A DNA stretch of 64,000 nucleotides from GCA-1730015 sp964550655 (lineage in GTDB: Bacteria > Pseudomonadota > Gammaproteobacteria > Granulosicoccales > Granulosicoccaceae), in NCBI GenBank assembly GCA_964550655.1, contig CAZKAQ010000003.1, forward strand, positions 17,345 through 81,344, written 5' to 3'. The notes under the pieces were generated by a model. It searched no databases and had not been told where the DNA came from. It saw only the letters and a list, made by a program, of their open reading frames with translations. Positions 33,447 to 42,434 of the stretch are shown piece after piece; the first letter of the stretch is position 1; each line of letters starts with the position of its first letter. Position numbers and translations under genes: made by a program.

Positions 33447-34907
33447 TTATTCAAGCCGGTAGTTGGGCGGTTCTTTGGTGATCTGTACATCGTGCACATG
33501 GCTCTCACGCATTCCGGCATTACTGACTTTGACGAAGTTTGCTTCGGTCTGCATTGCCGCTATTGACTCACAGCCACAATAACCCATACCCGAACGTAAG
33601 CCACCAATTAACTGATGCAGCACAGCGCTTAATGGTCCTTTATATGGCACCCTGCCCTCGATACCTTCCGGCACGAGTTTCTGTGGAGAGCTTTCATCGT
33701 CCTGAAAGTAACGATCACTCGAACCTTGCTGCATGGCACCAACCGATCCCATACCACGATAGGACTTATAAGACCGCCCCTGATATAACTCTACTTCACC
33801 CGGTGCTTCTTCAGTACCTGCAAGCAAACTGCCGATCATCACACTCGATGCACCGGCAGCTATGGCTTTAACAATATCACCTGAAAAGCGGATCCCTCCG
33901 TCTGCGATAACCGGCACACCAGTACCTGCGGCACCCTGCACCACGTTATCGATTGCGGTTATTTGTGGCACACCAATACCGGCGACGATTCGGGTAGTAC
34001 AGATTGAACCCGGTCCGATGCCGACTTTCAAGCCATCCGCGCCCGCGTCAATTAATGCAGATGCAGCTGCCGCGGTGGCAATATTACCTGCCACAATCTG
34101 CAGATGCGGGAAGCGCTGTCTGGTTTTTTTTACGCGATCAATAACACTTTGCGCATGGCCATGTGCAGTATCGACAATAAGTACATCGACACCTGCTTCA
34201 ACCAGTGCATCGGTGCGATCATCCGTGTCTGCTCCAACCCCTATCGCAGCACCGGCTATGAGTCTTTCATGAGGGTCTTTACAAGCCATGGGATAATGAC
34301 GTGCACTTCTGACGTCTTTGACGGTTATCATGCCTTTAAGTTGAAACGAATCATCTACCACAAGGACTCTTTCAATGCGGTTCTGATGCAGTTTATTCAG
34401 CGCCTCTTCACGCGGCGCATCAACAGGTACCGTTACCAGTTTCTCTTTGGGCGTCATCATGCTCGAGACGGGCTCATCATCCCGGGTCTCGAAGCGGATA
34501 TCGCGTTTGGTGACAATGCCGACCAGGCCACTGCCATCGACAACCGGTAAACCCGAGATACCATGTTTGGCGGTCAGCTCACGCACTTCCCGCAGTGTTG
34601 TCTGTGGCGTGATGGTGATGGGCTCTAACACCACACCGCTTTCAAAGCGTTTGACGCGGCGCACTTCTGCCGCCTGCAAAGCTACCGACATATTCTTGTG
34701 AACAATACCAATACCGCCCTCCTGCGCCATGGCAATAGCCAGCCGGGAGTCGGTCACGGTGTCCATTGCCGCCGAGAGCAGTGGAATATTCAGGGCAATT
34801 TCGCGAGTTAATCGGGTCTTCAGTTGCACCTGATTAGGCAGCACGAGGGAGTGCGAAGGTTGTAACAATACGTCGTCGAACGTGAGTGCGTCCTGAACGA
34901 TATTCAT
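33447..34907 (-). CDS. guaB: IMP dehydrogenase
   Basis: 486 residues. It oxidises IMP to XMP with NAD, the committed step to guanine nucleotides. The N-terminal TFDDVLLQP block, two CBS domains at about 95-205 and the catalytic loop GIGPGSICTTRI with its nucleophilic cysteine are intact, as is the C-terminal GRSYKSYRGMGS flap region. It leads the guaBA operon. A good sigma-70 promoter lies upstream. Confidence 0.98.
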   Translation of the reverse strand: MNIVQDALTFDDVLLQPSHSLVLPNQVQLKTRLTREIALNIPLLSAAMDTVTDSRLAIAMAQEGGIGIVHKNMSVALQAAEVRRVKRFESGVVLEPITITPQTTLREVRELTAKHGISGLPVVDGSGLVGIVTKRDIRFETRDDEPVSSMMTPKEKLVTVPVDAPREEALNKLHQNRIERVLVVDDSFQLKGMITVKDVRSARHYPMACKDPHERLIAGAAIGVGADTDDRTDALVEAGVDVLIVDTAHGHAQSVIDRVKKTRQRFPHLQIVAGNIATAAAASALIDAGADGLKVGIGPGSICTTRIVAGIGVPQITAIDNVVQGAAGTGVPVIADGGIRFSGDIVKAIAAGASSVMIGSLLAGTEEAPGEVELYQGRSYKSYRGMGSVGAMQQGSSDRYFQDDESSPQKLVPEGIEGRVPYKGPLSAVLHQLIGGLRSGMGYCGCESIAAMQTEANFVKVSNAGMRESHVHDVQITKEPPNYRLE

Positions 34908-34960
34908 AGGTAGTTGCCCGGTTGCGGATAATCTTGATCTTGATCTTGACCGTGCACTTC

Positions 34961-34989
34961 ATTATATCAGTTTGACCGGCGCGAGTTAA
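34961..34989 (-). promoter_or_regulatory. Sigma-70 promoter of guaBA
   Basis: On the minus strand TTAACT and a perfect TATAAT are separated by 17 bases. Transcription would start near 34954, giving a leader of about 47 bases that contains three head-to-tail CAAGAT copies (34931-34948). No PurR-type operator was seen. Confidence 0.65.
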
Positions 34990-35074
34990 CTTGATTAACT
35001 ACCGCTGCCTGTCACTCTGAGTGACACCGGCTCTGTTGCCTGTTTTGAACTCACCACTGTGCAGGAATTTCCCG

Positions 35075-36421
35075 ATGGAACAAATACCCATGGCACTTGA
35101 TGAGGTGTACTCCGTCAGCGATTTGAATTCGGAGGTCAAGTGGCTGTTGGATACCCAGTTTGGCAGCATCTGGGTCGAGGGTGAAATCTCTAATTTAATG
35201 CGCGCCCGCACGGGGCACATGTACTTTTCACTCAAAGACAGCAAATCACAACTGCGCTGTGCGATGTTCCGCAACGACAACCGGCGCGTGCAATTTACAC
35301 CGGCCGACGGCCAGAAGGTGCTGGTCAGAGGCAGGCTGGGTATCTATGAACAACGTGGTGATTACCAGCTGATAGCCGACAAAATGATGGAGGTCGGTGT
35401 CGGTGCACTGCAGCAGCAATTCGAAGCAACCAAGAAACGATTACAGGCGGAAGGTCTGTTTGATGAGACTCACAAGCAACCATTACCGGCTTTTCCCACA
35501 CGCATCGGGCTTGTAACGTCTCCCACGGGTGCAGCACTGCAAGATGCATTAAATGTACTGAGACGCCGATTCCGCTGTGCCGAATTGATTGTCTACCCGG
35601 TTACTGTACAGGGCAAACAGGCAGCGCCCTCGATAGCCGGCATGCTGAAGATCGCCAATCAGCGTGCCGAGTGTGATGTGCTCATGCTAATGCGAGGAGG
35701 CGGATCACTGGAAGATTTATGGGCCTTTAATGAAGAGACCGTTGCGCGCGCCGTCTTTGCATCAAAAATTCCAATCATTTGTGGCGTTGGGCATGAGATT
35801 GATTTCAGCATAGCTGATCTGGTTGCGGATCAACGCGCGCCCACACCATCTGCTGCAGCGGAACTGGTCAGTCCTGATCAGACAGAGCTGCAACAAGCAC
35901 TGATGGCCCTGCAACGAAGAATGCTGCGAATGATCAGGCAGCACGCAGAATCTAACACGCACAATTTGAAACAACTATTGCGCAGGCTCAACAACCAACA
36001 CCCGAGTCAGCAGTTACAACAGAGAACACAACGGTGCGATGAACTCGATTTGCGCTTGCAGCGCGCGATGCAGCTTTCAGCGTCAAAGGCGAACAACTAT
36101 TTGTCGAGCCTGCAACTACGACTGCGCAATCTGTCACCGCAACGTGAAATCACGCGCCGACGCGAGCGAATCACACTGTGCCACAACCGTTTAGTGCAAA
36201 ACCTGAACGCAATAGTTGAAACCACCCGGGCACGACTCGAAAGCAACCTGCGGGCGCTGCAAACCATCAGCCCGCTTAACACCCTGGCTCGCGGCTACGC
36301 TATCGTGCAAAAGCCTGACGGCGAAGTCATCACTTCCACAGGGCAATTGGAACCTGAGCAGCAGATTGAAGTCAGAGTATCGGACGGTCGCGCCGGAGCG
36401 ACCATCAACCGGATCGATTGA
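35075..36421 (+). CDS. xseA: Exodeoxyribonuclease VII large subunit
   Basis: 448 residues from the ATG at 35075, preceded by CAGGA nine bases upstream; an 18-codon GTG-started extension is unlikely. With XseB it forms the nuclease that degrades single-stranded DNA from either end. The N-terminal OB-fold begins YSVSDLNSEVKWLLD, the catalytic core contains RGGGSLEDLWAFN and GVGHEIDFSIADLVADQRAPTPSAAAE, and the long coiled-coil region with Arg/Gln-rich helices covers about 270-390. E. coli XseA is 456 residues. Divergent from guaB. xseB is not in the window. Confidence 0.96.
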   Translation: MEQIPMALDEVYSVSDLNSEVKWLLDTQFGSIWVEGEISNLMRARTGHMYFSLKDSKSQLRCAMFRNDNRRVQFTPADGQKVLVRGRLGIYEQRGDYQLIADKMMEVGVGALQQQFEATKKRLQAEGLFDETHKQPLPAFPTRIGLVTSPTGAALQDALNVLRRRFRCAELIVYPVTVQGKQAAPSIAGMLKIANQRAECDVLMLMRGGGSLEDLWAFNEETVARAVFASKIPIICGVGHEIDFSIADLVADQRAPTPSAAAELVSPDQTELQQALMALQRRMLRMIRQHAESNTHNLKQLLRRLNNQHPSQQLQQRTQRCDELDLRLQRAMQLSASKANNYLSSLQLRLRNLSPQREITRRRERITLCHNRLVQNLNAIVETTRARLESNLRALQTISPLNTLARGYAIVQKPDGEVITSTGQLEPEQQIEVRVSDGRAGATINRID

Positions 36422-36734
36422 CTGCATATTATTGAAAACAACAGCTGAACGGTACAAACGGCGCCCCTTTGCTGCAGCACGCAGGCTTTCGATTTGGTCC
36501 GATTGGCAGCCAATCCGGTGTGTGACCAAATAAGCATTGATGGCCGAATCAGGCCTGCATTTACCCGATTGGGCCGCGCTAACTGCCCGTAATTGCTTCA
36601 CATTTTTAGAAAATGACTACTCCACAGAACTGCCGGAGGCTGCTCGATCTGTCACAAAAAGCCGTGATTAAATTTGCCTCCAAAACCGAAATCTGATAGA
36701 AACCACCGGCTTCGGATTATGTACAGGCGTAAAG
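36422..36734. other. Intergenic region before dksA
   Basis: 313 bases between xseA and the DksA gene. Some open frames from both strands spill out of xseA here but show no family signals or ribosome-binding sites. It presumably carries the dksA promoter, which I could not place with confidence. Confidence 0.4.
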
Positions 36735-37619
36735 ATGGCCACGAAAAAGAAAACTGCCAGGGCAGCAAGCTCGGATGTTGCCACAGCAACCCGTCGGGCA
36801 ACTGCAAAGAAGAAAGCCAGCCCGACCCCCAAAAAGAAAGCTGTAGCCAAAAAATCTGCAGCTAAGAAAAAAGCGACCGCAAAAAAGGTGAATCCAGTCA
36901 AAGTAGCCGCTGTTGAAGAAGCAGCGCCAAAAAAGAAGGCCCCTGCGAAAAAGGCAGCCAGCAAGAAAACGGTCGCCAGAAAAGCACCGGTCAAGAAAGT
37001 TGCGGCTAAAAAGGCGCCGGCTAAAAAAGCGCCNNNNNNNNNNNNNNNNNNNNNNNNNNNNNNNNNNNNNNNNNNNNNNNNNNNNNNNNNNNNNNNNNNN
37101 NNNNNNNNNNNNNNNNNNNNNNNNNNNNNNNNNGCGCCGGCTAAAAAAGCGCCCGCAAAGAAAGTGCAGGCTAAGAGGAAAGCCGCTCCGGCACGTGCAG
37201 CGGCCGATGGTCAGTTCAAGACGTTCGATCCCTACCAGCCAGGCAAGGGCGAGGATTACATGAACGATGAGCAGATCGAGCACTTTCGGCAAATACTGCT
37301 GAACTGGAAATTATCGTTAATGGAGGAAGTTGATCGTACCGTTGGTCACATGAAAAGCGACGCGACTAACTTTCCCGACCCGAACGACCGGGCGACTCAG
37401 GAAGAAGAGTTCAGTCTGGAGCTTCGTACCCGTGATCGTGAACGCAAGCTGATTAAAAAAATCGATGAGTCCATCAGCAAACTCGATGAAGACGAATACG
37501 GTTACTGCGATGGCTGTGGTGTCGAAATCGGTATCAGGCGACTTGAAGCACGACCGACTGCAAATTTATGCATAGAGTGTAAGACGCTTGAAGAGATTCG
37601 CGAAAAGCAGATTGCATAG
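36735..37619 (+). CDS. dksA: DksA with lysine-rich histone H1-like N-terminal tail
   Basis: The C-terminal ~135 residues are a full DksA, the RNA-polymerase secondary-channel factor that works with ppGpp: EDYMNDEQIEHFRQIL, the coiled-coil tip NFPDPNDRATQEEEFS with both key aspartates, and the zinc finger CDGC...CIEC. Ahead of this, replacing the usual short start, are about 155 residues (a 100-N gap included) of Lys/Ala/Pro repeats such as APAKKAPAKK, resembling histone H1 tails and AlgP. AGGCG precedes the ATG at a normal distance. The frame stays open across the gap. gluQ follows, as in E. coli. Confidence 0.9.
   Translation: MATKKKTARAASSDVATATRRATAKKKASPTPKKKAVAKKSAAKKKATAKKVNPVKVAAVEEAAPKKKAPAKKAASKKTVARKAPVKKVAAKKAPAKKAXXXXXXXXXXXXXXXXXXXXXXXXXXXXXXXXXXAPAKKAPAKKVQAKRKAAPARAAADGQFKTFDPYQPGKGEDYMNDEQIEHFRQILLNWKLSLMEEVDRTVGHMKSDATNFPDPNDRATQEEEFSLELRTRDRERKLIKKIDESISKLDEDEYGYCDGCGVEIGIRRLEARPTANLCIECKTLEEIREKQIA
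37014..37153. repeat. 15-bp tandem repeat region containing a 100-N gap
   Basis: The same 20 bases (starting GCGCCGGCTAAAAAAG) stand on each side of the N run, at 37014 and 37134. The unit is about 15 bases, encoding Ala-Pro-Ala-Lys-Lys. The copy starts are 120 bases apart, exactly eight units, so the drawn gap length keeps repeat register and reading frame; 100 N may nevertheless be only a conventional placeholder. Confidence 0.85.
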
Positions 37620-37647
37620 CTTTAAACAGAACTTGTTTGTTCATACT

Positions 37648-37684
37648 AACGGCACATCCCGATGGATGTGCCGTTTTGCATTTT
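37648..37684 (+). terminator. Strong Rho-independent terminator after dksA
   Basis: Perfect 12-bp stem AACGGCACATCC / GGATGTGCCGTT with a CGAT tetraloop, followed by TTGCATTTT. It suggests that gluQ is largely uncoupled from dksA or relies on readthrough. Confidence 0.9.
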
Positions 37685-37724
37685 ACGGTGCAGGTTTTAT
37701 GGTCTGCATAAACATGCAATAACA

Positions 37725-38597
37725 ATGAACCCAATGCCAGCTCAATACATCGGTCGATTTGCGCCCTCACCCACCGGCCCGTTGCATGCCGGCTCGCTGG
37801 TTAGCGCACTGGGCAGCTGGGCCGATGCGAGGCACCACGGCGGCAAGTGGCTGGTACGCATTGAAGACATCGATCCACAACGCGAATCACCGAACGCTGC
37901 AGAGGATATTGTCAACAGTCTGAAGGCACATCATCTGTATCCGGATGAAGACATCACCTGGCAGCACGATAACTCACGCCACTACGACGAGGCGCTTGAA
38001 GAACTCAGACAACAACAAAAGCTCTACGCCTGTACCTGTACGCGTAAAACTTTAAGAGCCCTGCAACAAAGCAACTACCCCGGCACCTGCAGGCATTTGA
38101 ATCACGCTGAAGAAGACCGGGCACTGAGGGTGTCAGTGACTGATCAGGTGATCGAATTTGAAGATATTGTGCACGGAACAGTCAGCGAACAGGTCAGTCA
38201 TTCAGTCGGTGATTTTATTGTCAGAAGACGCGGGCCATTCTACGCCTACCAACTGGCAGTGGTGGTGGATGACGCAAGACAGAACATCACACACGTGGTC
38301 AGAGGCTCTGATCTGCTCGACAACACCGCCAGACAAATTAAGCTTCAGCAACTGCTGCATTACCCGACACCGGCCTACCTGCACCTGCCACTGGCGATAG
38401 GCAACGACGGTCGCAAGCTTAGCAAACAGACCGGTGCCCGCGCACTGGACGACTCTAACCCGTTGAGCAACCTGAAAGCCGCCTGGCGCCTGCTTGGCCA
38501 GTCGGAGCCCGCTACAACACTGAATTCCTGCCAACAGTTTCTGGCGCATTGCAGGGACAACTGGGATAGAACATCAATCCCGACAATGTGCTCCTGA
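37725..38597 (+). CDS. gluQ: Glutamyl-Q tRNA(Asp) synthetase
   Basis: 290 residues from the ATG at 37725. The longest frame opens at 37662 inside the dksA terminator and is rejected. The enzyme charges glutamate onto queuosine at position 34 of tRNA(Asp). It has the glutamyl-tRNA synthetase catalytic core without an anticodon domain: RFAPSPTGPLHAGSL (HIGH-like), CTCTRKTLR...YPGTCRHL for zinc, and KLSKQTGA (KMSKS-like). Size and position beside dksA are typical. An ATG three codons later is equally possible. Confidence 0.93.
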   Translation: MNPMPAQYIGRFAPSPTGPLHAGSLVSALGSWADARHHGGKWLVRIEDIDPQRESPNAAEDIVNSLKAHHLYPDEDITWQHDNSRHYDEALEELRQQQKLYACTCTRKTLRALQQSNYPGTCRHLNHAEEDRALRVSVTDQVIEFEDIVHGTVSEQVSHSVGDFIVRRRGPFYAYQLAVVVDDARQNITHVVRGSDLLDNTARQIKLQQLLHYPTPAYLHLPLAIGNDGRKLSKQTGARALDDSNPLSNLKAAWRLLGQSEPATTLNSCQQFLAHCRDNWDRTSIPTMCS

Positions 38598-38764
38598 ATT
38601 AAGAACGACGTTACAACGGCAGTAGTCGCCATCAGACTGATTCAAAAACGATACATTAAGCCATAAAAATCACTAACAGAGAAGATTTCAGACACCAGGT
38701 GTTGACCCGGGAAAAGCATCACCCTATCGTTCACCCATCGGCGAAAGCCAGCGGAGAACAATTA

Positions 38765-40711
38765 GTGTCAGATTCAAAAACCTATCCAGTTAATTCAGAT
38801 GCAGCCAGTAACACCTGGATCACGGATAAGCAGTACCACGAGATGTACCAGCAATCCATTGATTCCCCGGACGAGTTCTGGGCAGAGCAGGCAAACCAGC
38901 TCATAGACTGGTTCACACCATGGGACACCGTACAGAACGTTGACTATCACACTGCAGATATCAAATGGTTTGAAGGCGCAAAAGTAAATGTCGCCCACAA
39001 CTGTCTCGACCGACACCTGGAAACCCGTGGCGAGCAGGTGGCAATAATCTGGGAAGCGGATGATCCCAAAGAACATAAAAAAATAACCTACAAAGAACTG
39101 CACGCTGAAGTTTGTCAGTTTGCAAGCGCTCTTAAAGGTCTGGGTGTCAGCAAAGGCGATCGAATCTGTATCTATATGCCAATGATTCCCGAAGCCGCTG
39201 TGGCTATGCTCGCATGTACAAGAATCGGCGCAGTACACTCGGTTGTATTTGGTGGCTTCTCACCTGATGCGCTGCGCGATCGCATCAATGACTCTGAATG
39301 CAGTATCGTCATCACAGCTGATCAGGGCCTGCGAGGCGGTAAAAAGGTCACACTTAAAACCAATGCAGATAAAGCCTGCGAAGATACCCCAAGCGTTCGT
39401 AAAATGGTCGTTGTAAAACACGGCGGTGATCCAACCGGATGGAATGACGGACGTGACGTCTGGTATCACGAACTGGTAGAAGCAGGATCAACCAGTTGCC
39501 CTGCGGTAGAAATGGATGCCGAAGATCCACTCTTCATTCTCTATACCTCAGGTTCAACCGGTAAGCCCAAAGGTGTGCTGCACACAACCGGTGGCTACAT
39601 TCTCTACGCTGCAATGACGCATAAATACGTCTTCGACTACAAAGACGGTGATATCTATTGGTGTACTGCAGACGTTGGCTGGGTAACCGGTCATTCGTAT
39701 ATTGTTTATGGTCCGTTGGCGAATGGCGCAACCACACTTATGTTCGAAGGCGTACCGACCTACCCTGATGCCGGTCGCTTTTGGGAGATCATTGACAAAC
39801 ATCAGGTCAATACTTTCTACACGGCACCTACCGCACTCAGAGCGCTGATGGCTCAGGGCGATGAACTCGTTAAGAAACACTCACGCAGCAGCCTCAGACT
39901 GCTTGGCTCTGTCGGTGAACCCATCAATCCTGAAGCATGGGAGTGGTACTATAAAATTGTCGGTGACGAACGCTGCCCGATTGTCGATACCTGGTGGCAG
40001 ACAGAGACCGGCGGCATATTGATCACGCCACTACCAGGCGCGACAGCCCTCAAGCCTGGATCGGCAACCAGACCGTTCTTCGGTATTCGTCCTGCCTTAA
40101 TGGACGATGAAGGCAAACTCATTGAAGAACAGCCCGCCAGCGGCAATCTGGTGATTACCCACTCATGGCCGGGTCAGATGCGCAGCGTTTACGGAGATCA
40201 TGAGCGCTTTCACGAAACTTATTTCAAGATGTACCCGGGTTACTACTTTACCGGTGACGGTGCGCGTGTAGATGAAGACGGCTACTGGTGGATTACCGGT
40301 CGTGTTGATGACGTACTCAACGTCTCCGGTCACCGCATGGGTACCGCTGAAGTAGAAAGCGCACTGGTACTTCACAATGAAGTGGCAGAAGCCGCTGTTG
40401 TCGGTTACCCGCATGACATCAAAGGCCAGGGTATCTACGCCTATGTCACACTGATGGTAGGTACGGAACCCACAGAAGAACTCCGCGCTGAACTGGTCCA
40501 GCATGTACGAAAAGAGATCGGCCCGATCGCAAGCCCTGATGTAATTCAATGGGCACCAGGTCTACCCAAGACACGTTCCGGTAAAATCATGCGCCGTATT
40601 TTGCGCAAGATCGCCGAGAATGAAGTAGACAGTCTCGGAGACACTTCAACCCTGGCTGATCCGGCCGTGGTCGATGATCTGGTAGAGAATCGCGCTGCCA
40701 ATCAGGCTTAG
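38765..40711 (+). CDS. acs: Acetyl-CoA synthetase (AMP-forming)
   Basis: 648 residues from a GTG at 38765 with CGGAGA upstream; this start aligns with known Acs proteins, whereas a GTG at 38699 would add 22 residues with no family match. It activates acetate to acetyl-CoA through acetyl-AMP in the cytoplasm. The P-loop-like ILYTSGSTGKPKGV, the WWQTETGG motif, the GRVDDVLNVSGHRMGTAE hinge and the C-terminal KTRSGKIMRR, whose lysine is the usual acetylation-control site, are present. Monocistronic by context. Confidence 0.97.
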   Translation: MSDSKTYPVNSDAASNTWITDKQYHEMYQQSIDSPDEFWAEQANQLIDWFTPWDTVQNVDYHTADIKWFEGAKVNVAHNCLDRHLETRGEQVAIIWEADDPKEHKKITYKELHAEVCQFASALKGLGVSKGDRICIYMPMIPEAAVAMLACTRIGAVHSVVFGGFSPDALRDRINDSECSIVITADQGLRGGKKVTLKTNADKACEDTPSVRKMVVVKHGGDPTGWNDGRDVWYHELVEAGSTSCPAVEMDAEDPLFILYTSGSTGKPKGVLHTTGGYILYAAMTHKYVFDYKDGDIYWCTADVGWVTGHSYIVYGPLANGATTLMFEGVPTYPDAGRFWEIIDKHQVNTFYTAPTALRALMAQGDELVKKHSRSSLRLLGSVGEPINPEAWEWYYKIVGDERCPIVDTWWQTETGGILITPLPGATALKPGSATRPFFGIRPALMDDEGKLIEEQPASGNLVITHSWPGQMRSVYGDHERFHETYFKMYPGYYFTGDGARVDEDGYWWITGRVDDVLNVSGHRMGTAEVESALVLHNEVAEAAVVGYPHDIKGQGIYAYVTLMVGTEPTEELRAELVQHVRKEIGPIASPDVIQWAPGLPKTRSGKIMRRILRKIAENEVDSLGDTSTLADPAVVDDLVENRAANQA

Positions 40712-40746
40712 TTATAAGCCGAATTTAAAGCAAAAAGCAAAGCGTG

Positions 40747-40774
40747 CATCCACCACTGTAGAAGTTGGTGGATG
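40747..40774 (-). terminator. Hairpin between acs and a small membrane-protein gene
   Basis: Perfect 9-bp stem CATCCACCA / TGGTGGATG with a ten-base loop. On the minus strand it is followed by a T-rich stretch (GCTTTGCTTTTTGCTTT), so it fits best as terminator of the minus-strand gene; it could also slow acs transcription. Confidence 0.55.
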
Positions 40775-40816
40775 TGCCTGCGCGCAACTACCCGGGTTAT
40801 TGATGGCAAATGATGT

Positions 40817-41038
40817 CTAACCACCCTTGATATAACGCAGGTAATGCCACAGCAAATAAAGTACGCTGCAGATAATTAAACCGATACTCCACACTACTAT
40901 CCAGAGTTGCTTGCCCCGCCTGCCGACCAGCAGTAACACAACGCCAATAACAAGCGCCAGCAATACAGTAGCGCCCAGCATGCCGGGCGATGTTTCAGCG
41001 ATTGGCAAACCAGTCGTCTGGTCAATTCTATAACGCAC
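40817..41038 (-). CDS. Small two-helix membrane protein, unknown
   Basis: 73 residues with two clear hydrophobic helices (about 20-38 and 46-66) separated by a basic RRGKQ turn. The N terminus and the turn would face the same or opposite sides according to the positive-inside rule; I cannot decide. No family recognised. It is 35 bases downstream of msrB on the same strand, so probably co-transcribed. It is short, but position and composition support a real gene. Confidence 0.55.
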   Translation of the reverse strand: MRYRIDQTTGLPIAETSPGMLGATVLLALVIGVVLLLVGRRGKQLWIVVWSIGLIICSVLYLLWHYLRYIKGG

Positions 41039-41073
41039 ATTGTTCCACCGGTAACACCGGGTAGGTAATAACT

Positions 41074-41469
41074 TTATGAGTCATCTGAAGGCTCAAACTT
41101 TAACGACGCAGAGTTAATACAGTAACGCAATCCGGTTGGCTTTGGTCCGTCCGGAAAAACATGCCCCTGATGTGCGTCACAATGCTTGCAGTGCACCTCG
41201 GTACGCACCATACCGTGGCTTTTGTCGTTGGTTTCTTCCAGATTTTCAGGCACAGCAACATCGTAAAAGCTCGGCCAGCCACTGCCTGAATCGTACTTGG
41301 TGTCAGAGTCAAACAAATGCGCACCGCATACCACGCAGAGATACTTGCCGGATTTTTTATTGTCGTTCAATTCACCGGTAAACGGTCGCTCAGTACCGTG
41401 CCCCTGTGTTACCTTGTACTGGATGTCTGTCAAATTTTGCCGAAGAGTCTGATCATCGGGTTTATTCAC
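41074..41469 (-). CDS. msrB: Peptide methionine (R)-S-oxide reductase
   Basis: 131 residues, full length. It reduces the R-isomer of methionine sulfoxide in proteins using thioredoxin. Zinc ligands Cys45, Cys48, Cys94 and Cys97 (CVVC and CKHC) and the catalytic Cys117 in LRYCINSASLKF are present, with SGSGWPSF in the substrate pocket. No signal peptide, so cytoplasmic. The msrA partner is not in the window. Confidence 0.97.
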   Translation of the reverse strand: MNKPDDQTLRQNLTDIQYKVTQGHGTERPFTGELNDNKKSGKYLCVVCGAHLFDSDTKYDSGSGWPSFYDVAVPENLEETNDKSHGMVRTEVHCKHCDAHQGHVFPDGPKPTGLRYCINSASLKFEPSDDS

Positions 41470-41762
41470 TGAATTGCTCCTGATACTGTTTCACAAAGAT
41501 TGCTGTGGTTATACTGCACGCTGGAAGTCTGCACGACAAAAATCGGTTCTGCTACGCAGACACCCGGCACAAATTATTCTTCGAAACAAGAATATCGCGC
41601 AGGGATTTGTTTTCACAGTGCCTGAAGCCACAGTTTAACTCTAATTACGCCGAATACTTAACAGACGTTGTCAAAAGAAAAAATCTATCTTCAAAACTTC
41701 TGCAAGTGATATCCCTGCCAGGCTTCTAATTTTCCAGACAAGCAAAAACCTGCCTACACATA

Positions 41763-42374
41763 ATGACTTCATCTAAAGACAACAAACGAGGCGGCGCAAA
41801 AGACCCGGCAACTAATGAAGAACTGGCAGATATCAATGATCCTGCCGAGCTGTTTCGCAGAGCCGTCGGAGACGTTAAACAGGTAATCGATGAAAAGGTA
41901 GCGCCAACCCCTTCCAGGGTCAAAGCAAAACCACGCCAGCTCGAAAAAGATGAACGCTCCGTGATGCACGAGGCAATGCAGGATGATCGTGATCCGGATG
42001 AACTCGATTCAGGAGAGCACCTCTCATGGCGTCGCGATGGTGTACAAAACCGGGTCATGAAGAAACTGCGCAACGGGTATTACTCTATACAGGACGAACT
42101 CGACTTGCACGGCATGACCGTGGCAGAAGCCCGCGTCATGTTAACTGAATTTCTCGCCCACACGGTCGACACTCATCAAAGCTGTTGCGTTCGTATTATC
42201 CATGGCAAGGGCCGCAGGACCGCAACAGACAAACCGGTGATGAAACCCTTTGTCTCTTCGTGGTTACGACAAAGAAGACACGTGATGGCATTCTGCTCAT
42301 GCAAACCGGTACACGGCGGCACCGGCGCGGTATACGTGCTGGTCAGACGTGGCAAAGAGGAATCAACTGGTTAA
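41763..42374 (+). CDS. Smr-domain protein (YdaL/SmrA-like)
   Basis: 203 residues. The C-terminal half (about 115-200) is a Smr domain with LDLHGMTVAEA, IIHGKGRR and HGGTGAVYVLV, a fold with nicking or RNA endonuclease activity in several members. The N-terminal half is charged and probably flexible. Gammaproteobacterial relatives are small stand-alone Smr proteins of poorly known role. Convergent with fur. Confidence 0.88.
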   Translation: MTSSKDNKRGGAKDPATNEELADINDPAELFRRAVGDVKQVIDEKVAPTPSRVKAKPRQLEKDERSVMHEAMQDDRDPDELDSGEHLSWRRDGVQNRVMKKLRNGYYSIQDELDLHGMTVAEARVMLTEFLAHTVDTHQSCCVRIIHGKGRRTATDKPVMKPFVSSWLRQRRHVMAFCSCKPVHGGTGAVYVLVRRGKEESTG

Positions 42375-42402
42375 GATAATCTTATCAACCAAGCGAACAG
42401 GT

Positions 42403-42424
42403 ACTGCAAATCCCGCTTTGCAGT
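42403..42424. terminator. Hairpin between convergent smr-like gene and fur
   Basis: Perfect 8-bp stem ACTGCAAA / TTTGCAGT with loop TCCCGC. No clear T-tract on either side, so termination is uncertain. Confidence 0.35.
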
Positions 42425-42434
42425 TGCAGAAAAG

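Noticed and set aside
37014..37153. CRISPR-like repeat around the N gap
   Set aside because: Repeats are contiguous coding 15-mers without spacers.
37662..37724. N-terminal extension of gluQ
   Set aside because: Begins inside the dksA terminator hairpin and matches nothing in the family.
38699..38764. N-terminal extension of acs
   Set aside because: The downstream GTG has a good ribosome-binding site and fits the family's N terminus.
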